Shown: one piece after another, positions 8,864 to 16,807 of the stretch
How the letters are laid out: each line of letters opens with the position of its first letter
How positions within the stretch are numbered: the stretch's first letter is position 1
NCBI RefSeq assembly: GCF_010668395.1
Contig: NZ_WUEY01000002.1
Coordinates: 310,001 to 374,000 of the forward strand
Length of the DNA stretch: 64,000 nt
Direction: 5' to 3'
Origin: Martinezella lusitana
Lineage (GTDB): Bacteria; Pseudomonadota; Alphaproteobacteria; Rhizobiales; Rhizobiaceae
Translations under genes and position numbers: made by a program
Notes under the pieces: model-generated
What the model saw: only the letters and a program-made list of their open reading frames with translations
The model's database searches: none
Told to the model about the DNA's origin: nothing

Positions 8864-9872
8864 TGTCCAGTTTGCCTCCCTCCCCGACAATCCGGCGGCA
8901 CAGGCGTTGCCCGCCGGTGGAAAGCTTGCGGCTACGGCCCTGCGGTTCGGTTCGCTGCTTGCCTTTGTCGCGATCCTGGTGATTTTCGCGCTGACTGCGC
9001 CCTACTTCCTGACGGTCGGCAATATCGGCAATGTGCTGGGGCAATCGGCTATTTCGGGCGTGCTCGCCATCGGCCTGACGATCGTCCTGATCGCCGGCGG
9101 CTCCAATGTCGTCACCGGAGGCATAGACCTCTCGCTTGCGGCCAATATGGGCCTGAGCGCCGCCGTCTATGCAACCCTTATCCAGCTCGGCTTCGGCGAT
9201 GCGGCCGCCATAGCCGGCGCGCTCGTCACTGGGCTGGCAATCGGCGCCGTCAATGCCTTGGCGATCGTTTTTGCCGGCATCGTGCCGTTGCTGGCGACGC
9301 TTGCCGTGATGAACGTCGTCGCCGGGCTGGAACTGGTCCTGACGCAGAACACGGTGCTGCCCGCCTCGACCGACCTGCTGACCGTTCTTTCCTCTTCGGA
9401 CGGCTTTGGCATCCCCATCCTTGCCTACGTGCTGATCGGCTTCACCGTCATCGTCGCGGCTATCGTGCAATTCACCCCGCTCGGTCTGAGGCTCTATGCC
9501 GTCGGCGAGTTTCCCGAGGCAGCCCGCGCCGCCGGATTGCCGTTGAGAAGCCTGGTTGCGGGCGCCTTCGTCGCCAGCGGCCTTTGCGGCGGGATCGCCG
9601 GCATTTTGTCGGTCGCCTATCTCAGCGGCAGCACCACCGGCTCGGGCGAGATGCTGCTTCCGGTGGTCGTGACCGCCCTGCTCGGTTCGGTCTTTTCGCG
9701 CCGTCTGGTTCCAACGATCGGCGGCACGCTGATCTCGACGCTATTCGTCGGCTTCCTCATCAACGGCTTCCAGCTGCTCAACCTGCCCAGCACGCTGGTC
9801 AGCGGCGTTCAGGGCCTGCTGATCCTAATCGTGGTGTCGGCAACCACCCTGCTGCGCAAAAGGGAGATCTGA
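8853..9872 (+). CDS. Ribose-type ABC transporter permease 1 (RbsC family)
   Basis: A 339-residue polytopic inner-membrane protein of the RbsC/branched-chain permease superfamily. It has roughly nine or ten hydrophobic segments and the family motif VVTGGIDLSLAANMGLSA (about residues 87-104). The ATG at 8853 overlaps the ATPase gene by 11 bases, and its stop at 9872 lies 2 bases before the next permease. With that second permease it should form a heterodimeric channel energised by the duplicated ATPase, rather than the homodimer usual for RbsC. Confidence 0.9.
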   Translation: MSADVQFASLPDNPAAQALPAGGKLAATALRFGSLLAFVAILVIFALTAPYFLTVGNIGNVLGQSAISGVLAIGLTIVLIAGGSNVVTGGIDLSLAANMGLSAAVYATLIQLGFGDAAAIAGALVTGLAIGAVNALAIVFAGIVPLLATLAVMNVVAGLELVLTQNTVLPASTDLLTVLSSSDGFGIPILAYVLIGFTVIVAAIVQFTPLGLRLYAVGEFPEAARAAGLPLRSLVAGAFVASGLCGGIAGILSVAYLSGSTTGSGEMLLPVVVTALLGSVFSRRLVPTIGGTLISTLFVGFLINGFQLLNLPSTLVSGVQGLLILIVVSATTLLRKREI

Positions 9873-9874
9873 CC

Positions 9875-10852
9875 ATGTCCGCTTCCATTGCATCGGGACG
9901 GCCGCTGGCGAGTGTCGCACGCTACGGGCTCATCGTCGCCCTCATCGCCGTCTTTTCACTGTTTTCGGCAGTCGCGCCGACGTTCCTGAGCGTCGGCAAC
10001 CTGCAGAGCATTCTCGTCAACAACTTCACGCTGCTCGCCATCGTCTCGATCGCCATGACCTTTGCCGTCGCTGCCGGCGGCATCGACCTTTCGGTCGGGA
10101 CGGCCGTCGACTTTGCGAGCTTCGCGTTCGTCTCTGGCATACTGGCTGGCCTGCCCGTGCCGCTTGCCGCTCTCGCGGGCCTTGGCGCGGGCGCTTTGGT
10201 CGGCGCATTCAATGCGGTGCTGATTTCGGCGATCGGCGTATCGCCATTCCTGGCAACGCTCGGAACGCTGTTCATCGGCCGCAGCATACAACAGCTGCTG
10301 ACGGATGGCGGCAACCCGGTCTATCTGCCGCCATCGGGCGTACCGGAGGCTTTTCGCTTTATCGGGCATGGAACGCTCGGCAACATCCCCGTGCCGCTTC
10401 TGATCGCCGCCATTATCATCGCGGGCACGGCCCTTTTGTTCGCACGCATGCGTTTCGGCCGCGTCGTGCTTGCCATCGGCATCCAGCCGCGCACGGTGCG
10501 CTATTCGGGGATCGGCCTGGCAAAGCATGTGGCCGTGACTTTCATTCTCGCCAGCACGATTGCCGCCTTTGCCGGGCTGATCCTGACGGCGACGGTCACG
10601 GTCTATATCCCCTCCTCCGGCAACGGCTTCATGCTCAACGCCATCGGCGCCACCTTCATCGGCACGACCTTTTCGCCGCTGGGCCGGCCGAACGTGGCCG
10701 GCACGGTGCTCGGCGTCCTGCTTCTGAGCATCGTCGCCAATGGCCTGCTGCTGACAGGCCTGAACTTCTACTGGCAGCAGGTCGGCACCGGCCTCCTGAT
10801 CTTCGCCGTGCTCGCCTTCAGCTTCGTCAACAAGAAAGCCGTCGGCGCCTGA
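9875..10852 (+). CDS. Ribose-type ABC transporter permease 2 (RbsC family)
   Basis: A 325-residue polytopic membrane protein homologous to the preceding permease. It has the same VAAGGIDLSVGTAVDF family motif (about residues 66-81) and multiple hydrophobic helices through FVNKKAVGA at the end. The ATG at 9875 follows the previous stop by 2 bases and has AGGGAG about 9 bases upstream; the open frame extends further upstream inside the previous gene but without support. It is the last transporter gene of the operon. The DszA-like monooxygenase follows after 36 bases. Confidence 0.9.
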   Translation: MSASIASGRPLASVARYGLIVALIAVFSLFSAVAPTFLSVGNLQSILVNNFTLLAIVSIAMTFAVAAGGIDLSVGTAVDFASFAFVSGILAGLPVPLAALAGLGAGALVGAFNAVLISAIGVSPFLATLGTLFIGRSIQQLLTDGGNPVYLPPSGVPEAFRFIGHGTLGNIPVPLLIAAIIIAGTALLFARMRFGRVVLAIGIQPRTVRYSGIGLAKHVAVTFILASTIAAFAGLILTATVTVYIPSSGNGFMLNAIGATFIGTTFSPLGRPNVAGTVLGVLLLSIVANGLLLTGLNFYWQQVGTGLLIFAVLAFSFVNKKAVGA

Positions 10853-10888
10853 GCGCCGGCCGAACGATACAATCGCAGGAACAGCAAT

Positions 10889-12286
10889 ATGACACGCGAA
10901 ATCAGGCTCAACGCCTTCGACATGAATTGCGTCGGACACCAGTCACCGGGCCTTTGGCGCCATCCGCGCGACAAATCCTGGACCTACAAGGACCTCGATT
11001 ATTGGGTCCATCTGGCAAAGACGCTGGAGCGCGGCAAATTCGACGGCCTGTTCATCGCAGACGTGCTCGGAGTCTATGATGTGCTGAACGGCAATGTCGA
11101 TGCGGCCCTGCGCCATTCCGCACAAGTGCCGGTCAACGATCCGCTGCAGCTCATTCCGACCATGGCCTACGAGACCGAGCATCTCGGCTTTGGGTTGACC
11201 GCGTCGCTGTCCTTCGAACATCCCTATACGTTCGCCCGGCGCATTTCGACCCTCGACCACCTGACGAAGGGCCGCGTCGGTTGGAACATCGTCACTTCCT
11301 ATCTGAACAGCGGCGCCCTGAACATCGGCCAGACTGGCCAGACGCAGCATGACGACCGCTATGCGCTGGCGGAGGAATATCTCGAAGTCTGCTACAAGCT
11401 CTGGGAAGGCAGCTGGGAAGACGACGCCGTCATCCGCGATCGCGAAAAGGGTATTTTCACGCGGCCGGAGAAGGTGCATCCGATCCGCCATTCCGGCACG
11501 CATTTCAACGTCCCCGGCATTCATCTCAGCGAGCCGTCGCCGCAGCGTACCCCCGTGCTCTATCAGGCGGGAGCATCCAGCCGCGGCAAGGATTTTGCCG
11601 GCGCGCATGCCGAGTGCATCTTCGTCGCCGCGCCCTCCAAGGCAGTGCTGAAGCGCTATGTCGCCAATGTTCGCGAGGCGGCCGAGCGTGTCGGCCGCAA
11701 TCCCCGCGAAATCCTGTCCTTCAACCTCCAGACCGTGATCCTCGGCGAGACCGATGCCGAGGCACAGCGCAAGTTCAACGAATACCGCCAATATGTTTCC
11801 CTCGAAGGGGCGCAGACGCTGATCTCCGGCTGGACGGGCATCGATTTCGGCCAGTTCTCCCCCGACGAGGTGCTTCGCCACCGCTACACCAACGCGGTGC
11901 AATCCGCCGTCGAGACCTTCACCACGATCGACCCGGACAAGGAATGGACCGTGCGCGAAATGGCCGATTGGGTCGGCATCGGCGGCTTCGGCCCGGTGTT
12001 CGTCGGCTCGCCGCAGACCGTCGCCGATCTCATGCAGGAGTGGATCGAGGATACTGATGTCGACGGCTTCAATCTGGCCTATGCCGTGACGCCCGAAAGC
12101 TTCGAGGATGCCGTCGATCTCCTGGTGCCGGAATTGCAGAAGCGCGGCGTCTACAAGACCGAGTATCGCACAGGCACGCTGCGGGAAAAGCTTGGCGGCA
12201 GCGGCCCGAGGCTTGCCGCGCCGCATCCGGCGAGCGGCTATCGCAACCTTGGCGAAACCACGAGCGCTTCTCGACGGGTCGGGTAG
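10889..12286 (+). CDS. DszA/NtaA-like LLM-class flavin-dependent monooxygenase
   Basis: A 465-residue bacterial luciferase-like enzyme of the NtaA/SnaA/DszA/SoxA branch, which uses FMNH2 and O2. Typical segments are an N-terminal barrel start (IRLNAFDMNCVGHQSPGLW), HPYTFARRISTLDHLTKGR, GWNIVTSY (the family's signature near residue 133) and SPQRTPVLYQAGASSRGKDFA. DszA cleaves the C-S bond of a sulfone made by DszC, and relatives cleave aminopolycarboxylates. With two DszC-like enzymes in the same module, a sequential S-oxygenation then C-S cleavage pathway is the natural inference. It follows the importer genes by 36 bases and is convergent with the TetR gene, whose stop lies 3 bases away. The in vivo substrate is unknown. 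Confidence 0.88.
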   Translation: MTREIRLNAFDMNCVGHQSPGLWRHPRDKSWTYKDLDYWVHLAKTLERGKFDGLFIADVLGVYDVLNGNVDAALRHSAQVPVNDPLQLIPTMAYETEHLGFGLTASLSFEHPYTFARRISTLDHLTKGRVGWNIVTSYLNSGALNIGQTGQTQHDDRYALAEEYLEVCYKLWEGSWEDDAVIRDREKGIFTRPEKVHPIRHSGTHFNVPGIHLSEPSPQRTPVLYQAGASSRGKDFAGAHAECIFVAAPSKAVLKRYVANVREAAERVGRNPREILSFNLQTVILGETDAEAQRKFNEYRQYVSLEGAQTLISGWTGIDFGQFSPDEVLRHRYTNAVQSAVETFTTIDPDKEWTVREMADWVGIGGFGPVFVGSPQTVADLMQEWIEDTDVDGFNLAYAVTPESFEDAVDLLVPELQKRGVYKTEYRTGTLREKLGGSGPRLAAPHPASGYRNLGETTSASRRVG

Positions 12287-12289
12287 ACC

Positions 12290-12961
12290 TCAGGCAAAGG
12301 GCTCCGCCAGCATCGCCTCCAGATCCGCCTTCGCCTCGGCCGAAAGATAGGGGCGCAACAGGCTTGCGACCTGGCAGAGCCCCCAATGCACATGCCGGGG
12401 CGTCAGGTCGCGCACCCCTTCCTGAAGGCCGAGATAGACGGCAAAATAGGTCGAAACGATCCACATATTGGTCATCAGCGGCTTGCGCTCGTCCGCCGCG
12501 ACACGGATCAGGCCGGCATCCTCCATTCGCTGAAAGATGACATCGACGGACAGGCGCATACCGGCGCTGACCATCAGGATGGGCGTTCGCAAGCCGGGGG
12601 CGATTGCCAGCAGGCCCGGAATGTCGCGAAACAGGAAGCGGTGGGTCCAGACGAGGGAGAACCATTTACGCAGAAAGCCGGCATAGGCTTTCGAATCCGC
12701 GCCTGCGACGGCACCGGCCTGCTCGACCAGCGCCAGCGCATCGGCTTCGAAGCGCGAAAACAGGGCCAGCACCAGCGATTCCTTGGTGCGGAAGTGATAG
12801 TAGAGATTGCCCTGGTTGATATGCACGGACTTTGCGATTTCCGCGGTCGTCACCGCCTCCGGGCCCTTGTGGTTGAAGAGCGACAAGGTCGAGGCGAGGA
12901 TCCGTTCGCGCGTATCGGACCCGGCCGCAACCCCTGTCTTTTTGCCTTTGTTTGCCGGCAT
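12290..12961 (-). CDS. TetR/AcrR-family transcriptional regulator
   Basis: A 223-residue regulator. The N-terminal DNA-binding domain spans about residues 17-64 (DTRERILASTLSLFNHKG, then TTAEIAKSVHINQGNLYYHF, the standard TetR helix-turn-helix). The rest is an all-helical ligand-binding domain (TetR_C type). It is transcribed away from the cytochrome P450 gene, with a 107-base gap that holds two identical-architecture palindromes. The simplest reading is a repressor of itself and of the P450, released by a small hydrophobic ligand related to the P450 substrate. The last point is inference from family behaviour. Confidence 0.9.
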   Translation of the reverse strand: MPANKGKKTGVAAGSDTRERILASTLSLFNHKGPEAVTTAEIAKSVHINQGNLYYHFRTKESLVLALFSRFEADALALVEQAGAVAGADSKAYAGFLRKWFSLVWTHRFLFRDIPGLLAIAPGLRTPILMVSAGMRLSVDVIFQRMEDAGLIRVAADERKPLMTNMWIVSTYFAVYLGLQEGVRDLTPRHVHWGLCQVASLLRPYLSAEAKADLEAMLAEPFA

Positions 12962-12983
12962 GCTCTTTCCCCACTTGAAGCCC

Positions 12984-12999
12984 TAAGGTATCCACCTTA
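12984..12999. promoter_or_regulatory. Probable TetR operator, site 1
   Basis: The palindrome TAAGG-TATCCA-CCTTA, with six-base arms if extended (TAAGGT/ACCTTA), lies in the gap between the divergent TetR and P450 genes. Its partner has the same geometry and starts exactly 23 bases later. Confidence 0.65.
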
Positions 13000-13006
13000 T
13001 TCTTTG

Positions 13007-13022
13007 TAAGGCAAATACCTTA
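13007..13022. promoter_or_regulatory. Probable TetR operator, site 2
   Basis: The palindrome TAAGG-CAAATA-CCTTA repeats the arms and spacing of the site at 12984-12999. The start-to-start distance of 23 bases is close to two helical turns, so both sites would face nearly the same side of the DNA. It lies 46 bases before the P450 start codon. Confidence 0.65.
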
Positions 13023-13068
13023 ATCCTGATCTACAGGCATCCGCCGGGGCGAACAAGGAGATAGAAGG

Positions 13069-14433
13069 ATGAATGCAAGCGTGAACGCTGCCGATCTCTC
13101 GCAGACGTTCCCCCTCACCCCGCGCTCGATGCCGCATGTCCTGCTTTCGCTGATCCGCAATCCGCTCGATGCGCTGCCGCCGGAAGTCTTCACCGAGCCC
13201 GTCGTCTTCACCAAAGTCGGGGGAAAGCTTAGGGTCTATCTCACCGACCCCGAACTCATCTATCAGGCGCTGGTCCGCAATTCCGATGCGCTCGGCAAGG
13301 GTGAGGATGTCCGTCGTGTTCTGGGGCCTGCGCTCGGAAACGGCATCCTGACCTCGGACGGCGCGCACTGGAAATGGCAGCGCCAATCGGTGGCCGGCGC
13401 CTTTCGCCACGAAAAGCTTCTGGAGCTGCAGCCGGCGATGATCGCAGCTGCCGGGCGCAGGCGCGATCTCTGGCTCGCCGACAAGAATGGCCCCATCGAC
13501 CTATGCCCGGAGATGATGCGCACGACCTTCGATATTATCGTCGGGACGATGATGTCGGGCGGCGATGGCATCGATGTCGACAAGGTCGAGCGCAATATCA
13601 CCAACTACCTCAAGCCGACCGGCTGGAAATTCGCGCTCGGGCTGCTCGGCCTACCGGAGTGGATGCCTCATCCCGGCAAGGAAAAGGCACGATCGGCCGT
13701 TGCCTTCCTGCGGGCAACTCTCGGGGCCGTGATTGCCGAGCGGCGGCGGAGCGGCGAGGAAAGGAGCGATCTGGTCTCCATGCTCCTCGGCGCCGCCGAC
13801 CCCGAAACCGGCCGTCAAATGAATGACGAGGAGGTCATTGATAACCTCATGACCTTCATCACCGCCGGACATGAAACGACGGCGCTCGGTCTTGCCTGGA
13901 CCTTCCATCTGCTCGCCCGCCATCCCGACTGCCAGGCGAGACTCTTCGAAGAGATCACCACGGTGACGGGCGGAGGCCCTCTTCTTGGCGAGCATGTCGC
14001 CAGGCTCACCTATGCCAGGCAGGTCTTTTCCGAGGCCATGCGGCTTTATCCGCCGGCGCCGATCATCTCGCGCGCGGTGGTGCGCGAATTCACCATCGGC
14101 GCGCATACCATTCCGGCCGGCACCATCATCTATGTGCCGATCTACGCCGTGCATCGCCATGCTGACCTGTGGGAAGAGCCGCAGCTCTTCGATCCCGACC
14201 GCTTCGAGCCGGAAACGGCGCGCAATCGCCATCGCTATGCCTTCATGCCCTTCGGCGCCGGGCCCCGCGTCTGCATCGGCAATGCCTTTGCGATGATGGA
14301 GGCGGTGGCGATCCTCGCCGTCCTGCTGCAGACCTTCCGCGTGACCGGCTCGAACGAGCCCTCGCCGAAGCCGGTCATGAAGGTCACATTGCGGCCGATG
14401 CATCCGCTAACGCTCAATCTCATCGAGCGCTAG
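13069..14433 (+). CDS. Cytochrome P450
   Basis: A 454-residue P450. It has the I-helix oxygen-activation motif AGHETTALG (about residues 265-273), the ExxR helix in SEAMRLYPPAP, a meander PxRF-like DRFEPE, and the haem loop FGAGPRVCIGN with the thiolate cysteine near residue 402. The sequence resembles the CYP102/CYP4-like bacterial class with a long substrate channel rather than camphor-type P450s, so fatty-acid or hydrophobic substrates are plausible. It has no fused reductase and no ferredoxin or ferredoxin reductase gene nearby, so electrons must come from elsewhere. AAGGAGA lies upstream of the ATG. Regulation by the divergent TetR protein is likely. Confidence 0.92.
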   Translation: MNASVNAADLSQTFPLTPRSMPHVLLSLIRNPLDALPPEVFTEPVVFTKVGGKLRVYLTDPELIYQALVRNSDALGKGEDVRRVLGPALGNGILTSDGAHWKWQRQSVAGAFRHEKLLELQPAMIAAAGRRRDLWLADKNGPIDLCPEMMRTTFDIIVGTMMSGGDGIDVDKVERNITNYLKPTGWKFALGLLGLPEWMPHPGKEKARSAVAFLRATLGAVIAERRRSGEERSDLVSMLLGAADPETGRQMNDEEVIDNLMTFITAGHETTALGLAWTFHLLARHPDCQARLFEEITTVTGGGPLLGEHVARLTYARQVFSEAMRLYPPAPIISRAVVREFTIGAHTIPAGTIIYVPIYAVHRHADLWEEPQLFDPDRFEPETARNRHRYAFMPFGAGPRVCIGNAFAMMEAVAILAVLLQTFRVTGSNEPSPKPVMKVTLRPMHPLTLNLIER

Positions 14434-14464
14434 ACGAAGGCATCGCCGGCACTGCCTCCAGTAA

Positions 14465-14489
14465 AAAGGGGCTGCCTCAGCCGCCCCAT
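14465..14489 (-). terminator. Imperfect terminator of the dipeptidase gene
   Basis: Read on the minus strand, GGGGCggCTG, AGG, CAGCCCC and then TTTTTA form a hairpin with a two-base bulge followed by a T-run. It overlaps the dipeptidase stop codon. It also lies 31 bases after the convergent P450 stop. Confidence 0.5.
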
Positions 14490-15514
14490 GTCTGTTCGAG
14501 GACACGAACCCAGTTCTGGTGGGCGATCTTTGCGAGCGCCTCGTCGTCGAAGCCATGCGCCCGCAGGGCGTCGATCAGCTTCGGCAGGCCGCTCGCGTCG
14601 CCAAGCGATGCCGGAATGGTCGTGCCATCGAAATCGGAACCGAGCGCCACATGCTCGATACCGATCCGCTCTGCGATATAGGCGGCGTGCCGGACGAGCA
14701 CCTCGAGCGGCGTATCCGCATTCCTCACGCCGTCGTCACGCAGGAAGAGCACGCCGAAATTGATGCCGACCAGACCGCCGGTATCGCGGATCGCGTCGAG
14801 CTGCCTGTCGGTCAGATTGCGGCTATGCGGGCTGAGCGCATATGCGTTGGAATGCGAGGCAACCAGCGGCGCATTCGACAGTTTCGCGATATCCCAAAAG
14901 CCCTGCTCGTTCATGTGCGACAAGTCGATCATGATCCTGAGTTCGTTGCAGGCGCGGATCAGATCCTTGCCGGCATCGGTCAGGCCGGGGCCGATATCCG
15001 GCGGCGAGGGAAAACGGAAAGGCACGCCATAGGCAAAGACGTTCGGGCGGCTCCAGACGGGTCCAAGCGAGCGCAGGCCGGCCTGATGCAGGACGTAAAG
15101 AGCATCGAGATCCGCCGCCACCGCTTCCGCGCCCTCGATGTGGAACACCGCCGCGAATTGGCCCTCGGAGATCGACCGCCTGATGTCCGCGGCCGAGCGA
15201 CAAACCTTAACCGCTCCCTCGGAGCGGGCCTCGATCGCGAAAAGAAGACGGGCCATGGCCAGGGTTTCGTTCAGCGCGTCGGGCTGAGCTGGCGCCGCGA
15301 AATCGGCGTTGTCGGTTCGCGGCTGATCCGGCGAGGGTATGAATATCGCGCAGAGCCCGCCGGCCAAGCCGCCACGGCGGGCGCGGGGCAAATCGATATG
15401 CCCGGCGGACTCGCCGTTCAGGAACGCATTGACGGAATTCAGGCCGCCGCGACGCAACCGGAGCAGCACGTCGTTGTGGCCGTCAAAGACGGGGATTATC
15501 GAGGATTCAGTCAT
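14477..15514 (-). CDS. Membrane-dipeptidase-type (M19) zinc dipeptidase
   Basis: A 345-residue amidohydrolase-fold enzyme of peptidase family M19. The N-terminal FDGHNDVLLRL (His13, Asp15) supplies metal ligands. Other family marks are FHIEGAEAV (bridging Glu), the IDLSHMNEQGFWDI strand, LVASHSNAYAL and HVALGSDFDG near the end. No signal peptide is present, so it is cytoplasmic. M19 enzymes split dipeptides and often prefer a D-residue at the C-terminal position. The neighbouring D-amino-acid transaminase and the aminopeptidase remnant support a role in using D-amino-acid-containing peptides. It is divergent from the LysR gene across 381 bases. Confidence 0.88.
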   Translation of the reverse strand: MTESSIIPVFDGHNDVLLRLRRGGLNSVNAFLNGESAGHIDLPRARRGGLAGGLCAIFIPSPDQPRTDNADFAAPAQPDALNETLAMARLLFAIEARSEGAVKVCRSAADIRRSISEGQFAAVFHIEGAEAVAADLDALYVLHQAGLRSLGPVWSRPNVFAYGVPFRFPSPPDIGPGLTDAGKDLIRACNELRIMIDLSHMNEQGFWDIAKLSNAPLVASHSNAYALSPHSRNLTDRQLDAIRDTGGLVGINFGVLFLRDDGVRNADTPLEVLVRHAAYIAERIGIEHVALGSDFDGTTIPASLGDASGLPKLIDALRAHGFDDEALAKIAHQNWVRVLEQTWGG

Positions 15515-15895
15515 GTTTCATTCCAAAAACTGCAGTTGATATCTGCGTAGGTAGGCTTGGCGGGATGGGCAAATGCAAACCACGCATAGGGTCTGCGAAA
15601 AACGGAAATAGTCGCTCGCAGGACGCGCTGCTAGAAACTCTCGCGACGATACGATAGCGGCTGGGCCGTGCCAAGCCTTGTCGGCTTGCCATTGGATCAC
15701 CGCCGCAAGAGCGGATGGGAATTTCGTATGGTTTTCAAGCGCGGCTGCCGCGATCTTCCATGATCGGAAAGGCTGGAATTGGTGCTCGGCCGTGCATGAA
15801 TGATCGAATATTGCCCCGCAAGCTGATTGCATTCCCGGCTCATTCAGGCCAAGGAGAGGCCGGTTTTGACAGCCGGTTTCTTTCGGGAGCTTCGA
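15515..15895. promoter_or_regulatory. Divergent gap between dipeptidase and LysR genes
   Basis: A 381-base stretch with no convincing gene; the small open frames in it lack recognisable sequence and a good ribosome-binding site. By position it should hold the promoters of both genes and the LysR binding site, but no single T-N11-A motif stands out enough to name. Confidence 0.35.
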
Positions 15896-16780
15896 GTGGA
15901 AGTTAAATGGCTTGAAGATTTTCTGGCGCTGGCGCGCACGCTGAACTTTTCAAAGGCCGCCGATGAGCGCCATGTGACGCAATCCGCCTTCAGCCGGCGC
16001 ATCCGGCAGCTGGAAGGATGGGTCGGAGCGAGCCTGATCGATAGGGCGACCTATCCGTCGCGGCTGACGGCCGCCGGCGAACGTTTCGTGCCCGTCGCGG
16101 AACAGGCGTTGCAGGCGCTCTATCAGGCGCGGCGCAATCTCCAGCATGAGGACGGCACGGATGCGCGCACCGTAACCCTGACGGCGCTGCACACACTGTC
16201 CTTCACCTTCTTTCCGGATTGGCTCAGCCGGCTCAATGCCCGCATAGGTCCAGTCGTCTCGCATCTGCGCCCCGATTCCGGCAGCATGGAAGAAAACCTG
16301 AACTCCCTGATTGACGGAGAGAGCGACTTTCTTCTCACTTACCAGCATCTTCATGTGCCGATGCTGCTCGATCCACAGTTCGAACACCATACGCTCGGCC
16401 GCGAAACGATCATCCCCGTCAGCGCAACAGGCTCCGATGGCACGCCACTCCATGGGATCGAGCCGGGCTTCTCGCATGTCAGCTACCAGAAGACGTCCTT
16501 CTTCGGGCAATTGGTGGCCGGCGCCTTCGGCGAGCGCCTGCCCGCCGAAAACCGCGTGCATGTCGGCAGCATGTCGGTCGGCTTGAAGGGAATGGTCGCC
16601 GCCGGCTTCGGGCTCGCCTGGATTCCGGAAAGCCTCGTCACCTCGGAGCTTGCCGATGGCCGTCTCGCGCGCGCGGCGGATGCGGAGTGGAATATCGAAG
16701 TTGAAATCCGCCTCTATCGCTCGCGCGAGAATCGCCGTCCGATCGTCGGGCGAATCTGGTCGATGCTCGACAAGCCCTGA
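15896..16780 (+). CDS. LysR-family transcriptional regulator
   Basis: A 294-residue regulator with the winged helix-turn-helix at the very N-terminus (EVKWLEDFLALARTLNFSKA, then HVTQSAFSRRIRQLE). A periplasmic-binding-like effector domain follows. The GTG at 15896 is chosen because the LysR domain begins right there and CGGGAG precedes it; the frame stays open upstream but adds unrelated residues. It lies between the divergent dipeptidase gene and the convergent D-amino-acid transaminase gene, and probably controls one or both. Its effector is unknown, though a D-amino acid or a peptide is a reasonable guess from context. Confidence 0.9.
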   Translation: MEVKWLEDFLALARTLNFSKAADERHVTQSAFSRRIRQLEGWVGASLIDRATYPSRLTAAGERFVPVAEQALQALYQARRNLQHEDGTDARTVTLTALHTLSFTFFPDWLSRLNARIGPVVSHLRPDSGSMEENLNSLIDGESDFLLTYQHLHVPMLLDPQFEHHTLGRETIIPVSATGSDGTPLHGIEPGFSHVSYQKTSFFGQLVAGAFGERLPAENRVHVGSMSVGLKGMVAAGFGLAWIPESLVTSELADGRLARAADAEWNIEVEIRLYRSRENRRPIVGRIWSMLDKP

Positions 16781-16807
16781 CGATCGATATCGGCCGTCGC
16801 AACGGGT

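Noticed and set aside
10943-12226. A 427-codon minus-strand open frame opposite the DszA-like gene
   Set aside because: Antisense shadow of a clear LLM-family gene; no motif and no ribosome-binding site.
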